Assembly: GCF_002305855.1 (NCBI RefSeq)
Contig: NZ_CP022163.1
Span: 5,952,292 to 6,016,291, forward strand
Direction of reading: 5' to 3'
DNA length: 64,000 nt
From: Melittangium boletus DSM 14713
GTDB lineage: Bacteria; Myxococcota; Myxococcia; Myxococcales; Myxococcaceae
Position 1 is the first letter of the stretch; every line of letters starts with the position of its first letter. Both the position numbers and the translations under genes were made by a program. Below the pieces are notes generated by a model that did not search any database, had not been told where the DNA came from, and was given only the letters and a program-made list of their open reading frames with translations. Below, piece after piece: positions 60,165 to 64,000 of the stretch.

Positions 60165-63100
60165 ATGCAAGTGAGACGGATGCTCCGGGCGACTGGAGCG
60201 GTCGTGGTCGCGGGTCTGACGTACGGGACAGCGGCCTACGCGGACAGCGTCATCATTGGTACGGTCGTCAGCGCGGACAACAAGAAGCCGGTCGCGGACG
60301 TGGTGGTGACGGCCACCTCGCCCAACTTGCAAGGTGAGCAGGTCGTCGTCACGGACGCCGAGGGCCAGTACCGTATTCCCCAGCTTCCCGTGGGCGTTTA
60401 CACGCTGCGCTTCGACAAGGAATCCTTCAAGCCCTACTCGCGCCCGGACATCCAGTTGCGCCTGGATCGCACCATCCGCGTGAACGTGGAGCTGCTGCCC
60501 GAGAGCTTCACCGAGGTGATCGAGCTGGTGGGCCGTCCGCCGACCATCGACGTCGGTTCGACGACCACGGGCGTCAACATCGATCAGGACTTCATCAAGC
60601 GCATCGCGGTGAACCGTCCGGGCGGTAAGGGTGGCGCGGCGCGCTCCTTCGACAGCCTGGCGGAGCTCGCTCCGGGCGCGCAGAACGACTCCTACGGCGT
60701 GTCCATCAACGGCGCCACCTCCCCCGAGAACGGCTACGTGGTCGACGGTCTGTCGACGAACGACCCGGCCTTCGGCATCAACGGCAGCCCGCTGAGCGTG
60801 GAGTTCGTGCAGGACGTCAACATCATCACCGGTGGCTACATGCCGGAGTACGGCCGCTCGACGGGCGGCGTGCTCAACGCGGTGACGAAGTCCGGCTCCA
60901 ATGAGTTCCACGGCTCCGTGTACGGGACCGTGACGCCCGGCTTCTTCGAGGGCACGCGCAAGCAGGTGACCAGCTCCGCCTCGGTGGTGGCGGGCCAGAA
61001 CGCGCTCAGCCTGCTGGGCGACGTGGGCGCCACCCTCGGCGGTCCGATCATCAAGGACAAGCTGTGGTTCTTCGCCGGTGTGACCCCCTCGTTCGCGCGC
61101 TACAACCACACGCGCTCGCTCAACTACCTGACGACCAACGAGGCCGGTGAGCTGGCGGTCGATCCGACGACGGGCGATAACATCCCCGCGCCCATCCCCA
61201 ACACCTCGCAGCGGTTCCGCGCCCAGTCGCAGTCCCTGCAGTACATGGGCAAGTTGACCTACCTGGTGAACCAGGATCACAACGTCTCGCTGTCGATCAC
61301 CGGCACTCCCAGCTCGTCCGGTGGCAACGGCGTGCTGTCCATCGATCCGCAGTCGGGCAACATCTTCAGCCGCCTCAACGGCAACACCAGCGCCTACGGA
61401 CTGACCGAGGAGATCGCGAGCAGCACCTCGATCGTGGCCAAGTACGCGGGTGCGTTCATGGAGAAGAAGCTCCTCCTGGATGCGACCGCGGGTTGGTTCC
61501 ACCAGCGGGCGGCCACCCTGCCGTCCGACGGTAGCTACGTGGGCGACACGACGGGCCTGGCGGGCCTCTCGCGCGTCAACTTCGCGGATCCGCGCAACAT
61601 CTCCGAGTACCCGGGAGAGGTCGACACCCAGGGCTACTGCCGCGAACTGGAGAACGGCGACCTGACCTGCCCCGCGGTGAACTACGTGGCGGGTGGCCCG
61701 GGCTTCATCAGCGACGGCAAGCTGGACCGCTACCAGGCCAACGCCAAGGCCACCTATCTGCTCAACGCCCTGGGCAGCCACGTGCTCAAGGCGGGCGTGG
61801 ACGTGGAGCAGCTGGGTTACGAGCAGCTCAAGGCCTACTCGGGTAGCGTGTACTTCCAGGAGGCCGATGGCGAGGTCCAGGACTTCCGTCGCTACGGCTA
61901 CCAGACGGGTCCGGACTCCCCGGTCAATCAGCTGACCCAGCGCTCGGTGTCGAGCAGCACCACGGCGGGTGGCTTCCTCCAGGACAGCTGGACGATCAAT
62001 CGCGTGACGCTCAACGTCGGCTTGCGCTACGACGCCCAGTTCCTGTTCGGCGGTGATGGCAATCTGGCGTTCGTGCTGGGCAACCAGGTGTCGCCCCGCG
62101 TCGGCCTGGTCGTGGACCCGCTCGCCAACGGCCGCATGAAGGTGTACGCGAACTTCGCTCGCTACTACGAGCAGCTGCCCATCAACATGTTGGACCGTCA
62201 GTTCCCGCCCGAGCGCAGCTTCTCGGTCTACCGTCGGACGACGGCGGATGGCGGTGCCTGCGATTACAAGACCCTCGCCACGCGAGAGGGCCAGGAGGCC
62301 TGCCTCAATCCGGACAACGTCGTCGCTGGCGCGCCGACCGGCCGCAACCCGAGCTTCAAGTACACGGGCGGCAAGTCGGACAAGTCTCCGGTGGATCCCT
62401 CGCTCAAGCCGCAGGGTTCCGACGAGTTCCTCGTGGGCCTCGACTACGAGTTGCTGTCCAACATCCGACTGGGTGCGAACTTCACCCACCGCGACATGAA
62501 CTCGGTCATCGAGGACATGAGCCGCGATGACGGTGGCACGTACTTCCTGGGCAACCCGGGCGAGGGCTTCGCCAAGGACTTCCCGAAGGCGGTGCGCAAC
62601 TACGACGCCGTGACGGTGTTGCTCAACCGCACCTTCGATCAGGGCTGGCTCGCCCAGGCGAGCTACACCTGGTCCCGGCTGACGGGTAACTACCCGGGTC
62701 TGTTCCGTCCGGAGAACGCGCAGCTCGACCCCAACATCCTCTCGGACTTCGACCTGGTGTCGCTGTTGGAGAACCGCTCGGGTCTGCTGCCCTTCGACCG
62801 CACCCACGCCATCAAGCTCTTCGGCGCCAAGGAGTTCCGCTTCACCCCCAACCTGGGCGCGAGCATCGGCGTGTCCTACCGCGGCAACTCCGGTACGCCC
62901 ATCAGCGCCACCGGTGCCCACCCCCGGTACGGCTACAGCGAGGCGTACATCACCACGCGCGGCTCGAACGGCCGGACTCCCTGGGTGAACAACATCGATT
63001 CCAACATCAACGTGAACTACAGCATCAACAAGACGAGCCAGCTGTCCTTCACCGTGGATGCGTTCAACGTCTTCAACTTCCAGCAAGTGGCGACGGTGGA

Positions 63101-63293
63101 TCAGGACTACACGTTCAAGAGCGTGCTGCCCATCCCGGGTGGCAAGTCCGCGGGTGAGCTGACGCCGGATCAGGTCACCAACTCGCAGACGAATGAGGCG
63201 CTCACCGAGGACGATCTGAACAAGAACTACAAGAAGGCCCTGACGTACCAGGCCCCTCGACAGATCCGTCTCGGCATCAAGTACACCTTCTAG
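60165..63293 (+). CDS. oar: Oar-like TonB-dependent outer-membrane receptor
   Basis: A 1042-residue protein. Signal peptide MQVRRMLRATGAVVVAGLTY ends near ADS; residues about 30-110 are a carboxypeptidase-regulatory-like domain (GTVVSADNKKPVADVVV, DAEGQYRIPQLPVGVYTL). A plug domain follows (YVVDGLSTND, EYGRSTGGVLNAVTKSGSN) and then a 22-stranded barrel ending in IRLGIKYTF with the terminal Phe. This matches Oar, which in Myxococcus xanthus is needed for development and for secretion of the protease PopC. GGAGGGG lies 8 bp upstream. The divergent Ton operon probably powers it. Confidence 0.88.
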   Translation: MQVRRMLRATGAVVVAGLTYGTAAYADSVIIGTVVSADNKKPVADVVVTATSPNLQGEQVVVTDAEGQYRIPQLPVGVYTLRFDKESFKPYSRPDIQLRLDRTIRVNVELLPESFTEVIELVGRPPTIDVGSTTTGVNIDQDFIKRIAVNRPGGKGGAARSFDSLAELAPGAQNDSYGVSINGATSPENGYVVDGLSTNDPAFGINGSPLSVEFVQDVNIITGGYMPEYGRSTGGVLNAVTKSGSNEFHGSVYGTVTPGFFEGTRKQVTSSASVVAGQNALSLLGDVGATLGGPIIKDKLWFFAGVTPSFARYNHTRSLNYLTTNEAGELAVDPTTGDNIPAPIPNTSQRFRAQSQSLQYMGKLTYLVNQDHNVSLSITGTPSSSGGNGVLSIDPQSGNIFSRLNGNTSAYGLTEEIASSTSIVAKYAGAFMEKKLLLDATAGWFHQRAATLPSDGSYVGDTTGLAGLSRVNFADPRNISEYPGEVDTQGYCRELENGDLTCPAVNYVAGGPGFISDGKLDRYQANAKATYLLNALGSHVLKAGVDVEQLGYEQLKAYSGSVYFQEADGEVQDFRRYGYQTGPDSPVNQLTQRSVSSSTTAGGFLQDSWTINRVTLNVGLRYDAQFLFGGDGNLAFVLGNQVSPRVGLVVDPLANGRMKVYANFARYYEQLPINMLDRQFPPERSFSVYRRTTADGGACDYKTLATREGQEACLNPDNVVAGAPTGRNPSFKYTGGKSDKSPVDPSLKPQGSDEFLVGLDYELLSNIRLGANFTHRDMNSVIEDMSRDDGGTYFLGNPGEGFAKDFPKAVRNYDAVTVLLNRTFDQGWLAQASYTWSRLTGNYPGLFRPENAQLDPNILSDFDLVSLLENRSGLLPFDRTHAIKLFGAKEFRFTPNLGASIGVSYRGNSGTPISATGAHPRYGYSEAYITTRGSNGRTPWVNNIDSNINVNYSINKTSQLSFTVDAFNVFNFQQVATVDQDYTFKSVLPIPGGKSAGELTPDQVTNSQTNEALTEDDLNKNYKKALTYQAPRQIRLGIKYTF

Positions 63294-63323
63294 CCATCCA
63301 GCCTGATCGGGACTTCAACAGAC

Positions 63324-64000
63324 ATGAGCAAGCGCATTTCAATGGCAATGGCCGTGCTTGGCGCGGTCGGTACCCTGGCTGGTTGCAATCTGGCGCAGCC
63401 CGCGTCGGGGTGCTTCGTTCAGGACTCCGCCAACTGGCAGGCCAAGTACGTCCTGAAGGACCCGTCCCTGTCGGGTCTGTCCTGCGGTCAGTACAAGGGC
63501 GAGAGCATGGGCGTGTTCAAGTACACGAACCCCGATGCCTCGGAGCAGGAGGTCGCCGAGAACCGTTCATCGCGCGTGGCCATCCGTCCGGACCGGCTCG
63601 CCGCGCTCTACGCGGCCTCGTACCAGGTCGATAGCGGCAAGGTGGACAAGGACGGCAAGCCGATCCTGACGACCGTGACGGTGCCGCGCGCGGAGGTCAA
63701 TCAGGATCCGTCCAACGCCACCGGCCTCTCCACGACGCTGGCCCAGGAGCCGAACGATGACGGTCTGTGCCTCGCCACGGGCTTCAACACCGCCAGGGTG
63801 GAGGCTCCCGCCGCCTACAAGAAAACGGAGCATGGTAGCGGACTGATCGTGGGCGCGGAGACGATCTCGTACAGCTACGAGAACATCGAGGTGTACTCGG
63901 CGCCCTCGTCGCCGGGTACCCAGCTGCGCGGCACGGTGCGCATCACCGACAACAACTGCACGGCGGAGTACGAGGTGTGGGCCCTGTGGCCGGCTCGTGC
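63324..64000 (+). CDS. Putative lipoprotein downstream of the receptor (truncated)
   Basis: An open frame from ATG 63324 runs off the right end. MSKRISMAMAVLGAVGTLAGC is a lipoprotein signal. The visible 225 residues contain several Cys (GCFVQDS, LSCGQYKGES, GLCLATGF, DNNCTAEY) and no known domain. It starts 30 bp after the receptor stop and is probably co-transcribed, so it may be an accessory surface protein of the Oar system. Confidence 0.7.
   Translation, partial: MSKRISMAMAVLGAVGTLAGCNLAQPASGCFVQDSANWQAKYVLKDPSLSGLSCGQYKGESMGVFKYTNPDASEQEVAENRSSRVAIRPDRLAALYAASYQVDSGKVDKDGKPILTTVTVPRAEVNQDPSNATGLSTTLAQEPNDDGLCLATGFNTARVEAPAAYKKTEHGSGLIVGAETISYSYENIEVYSAPSSPGTQLRGTVRITDNNCTAEYEVWALWPAR

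Noticed and set aside
59985..63086. A 1033-codon open frame on the minus strand opposite the receptor gene
   Set aside because: Composition is the mirror of a GC-rich gene; the plus-strand frame has signal peptide, plug and barrel motifs, so this is a shadow.

Overview
The window is high-GC, densely coded bacterial DNA from a myxobacterium, most likely of the Cystobacter/Archangium/Myxococcus group. Support comes from a Myxococcales-restricted DUF2378 protein, an Oar-type TonB-dependent receptor, many lipoproteins, long Pro- or Ala/Glu-rich scaffold proteins and the lipoxygenase gene at the left edge. I recognise 52 protein genes, one gene remnant and several promoter, operator and terminator candidates. 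I see no rRNA, tRNA, CRISPR array, transposase or integrase.

Left part (1-13.3 kb): the 3' end of a lipoxygenase is followed at once by a cytochrome P450 whose I-helix lacks the usual acid-alcohol pair. A HEAT-repeat giant and a threonine dehydratase-like enzyme follow. About 6.06-9.6 kb is an islet of visibly lower GC that carries an AIPR-family protein with a nuclease-like N-terminus (a candidate solitary phage-defence gene), a lipoprotein with a JAMM-like metal motif and a small exported protein. Next come a short-chain dehydrogenase (SDR) divergent from glutaryl-CoA dehydrogenase, a truncated ketopantoate reductase remnant, and an HxlR regulator divergent from a second SDR with palindromic operators between them.

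Middle (13.3-36.9 kb): a DNRLRE/beta-propeller lipoprotein, an M20 dipeptidase, a DUF2058 protein, an unknown lipoprotein, a small basic protein behind a good promoter, an M3-like metallopeptidase, a GIY-YIG gene with a partner, a hemerythrin with a histone-like tail, a lipoprotein that may be a glycosidase, an RluA pseudouridine synthase, a TPR giant, an outer-membrane barrel protein, a methyltransferase, a membrane-anchored metallophosphoesterase and PriA.

Right part (36.9-64 kb): a 1505-residue scaffold (pseudo-receiver, long coiled coil with 75-bp repeats, DUF4388-like and J-like domains). Then housekeeping genes: peptide deformylase, endonuclease III, threonine aldolase, an M23 peptidase, HU, phosphatidylserine synthase, CinA, RecA, PlsC and ComM. 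The window ends in a Ton energy-transduction operon (tonB-exbB-exbD-exbD) divergent from an Oar-like receptor and a co-directional lipoprotein, which reads as one outer-membrane transport or secretion module. Convergent gene pairs often overlap: two pairs share a CTAG that holds both stop codons, and one pair overlaps by 100 bp.
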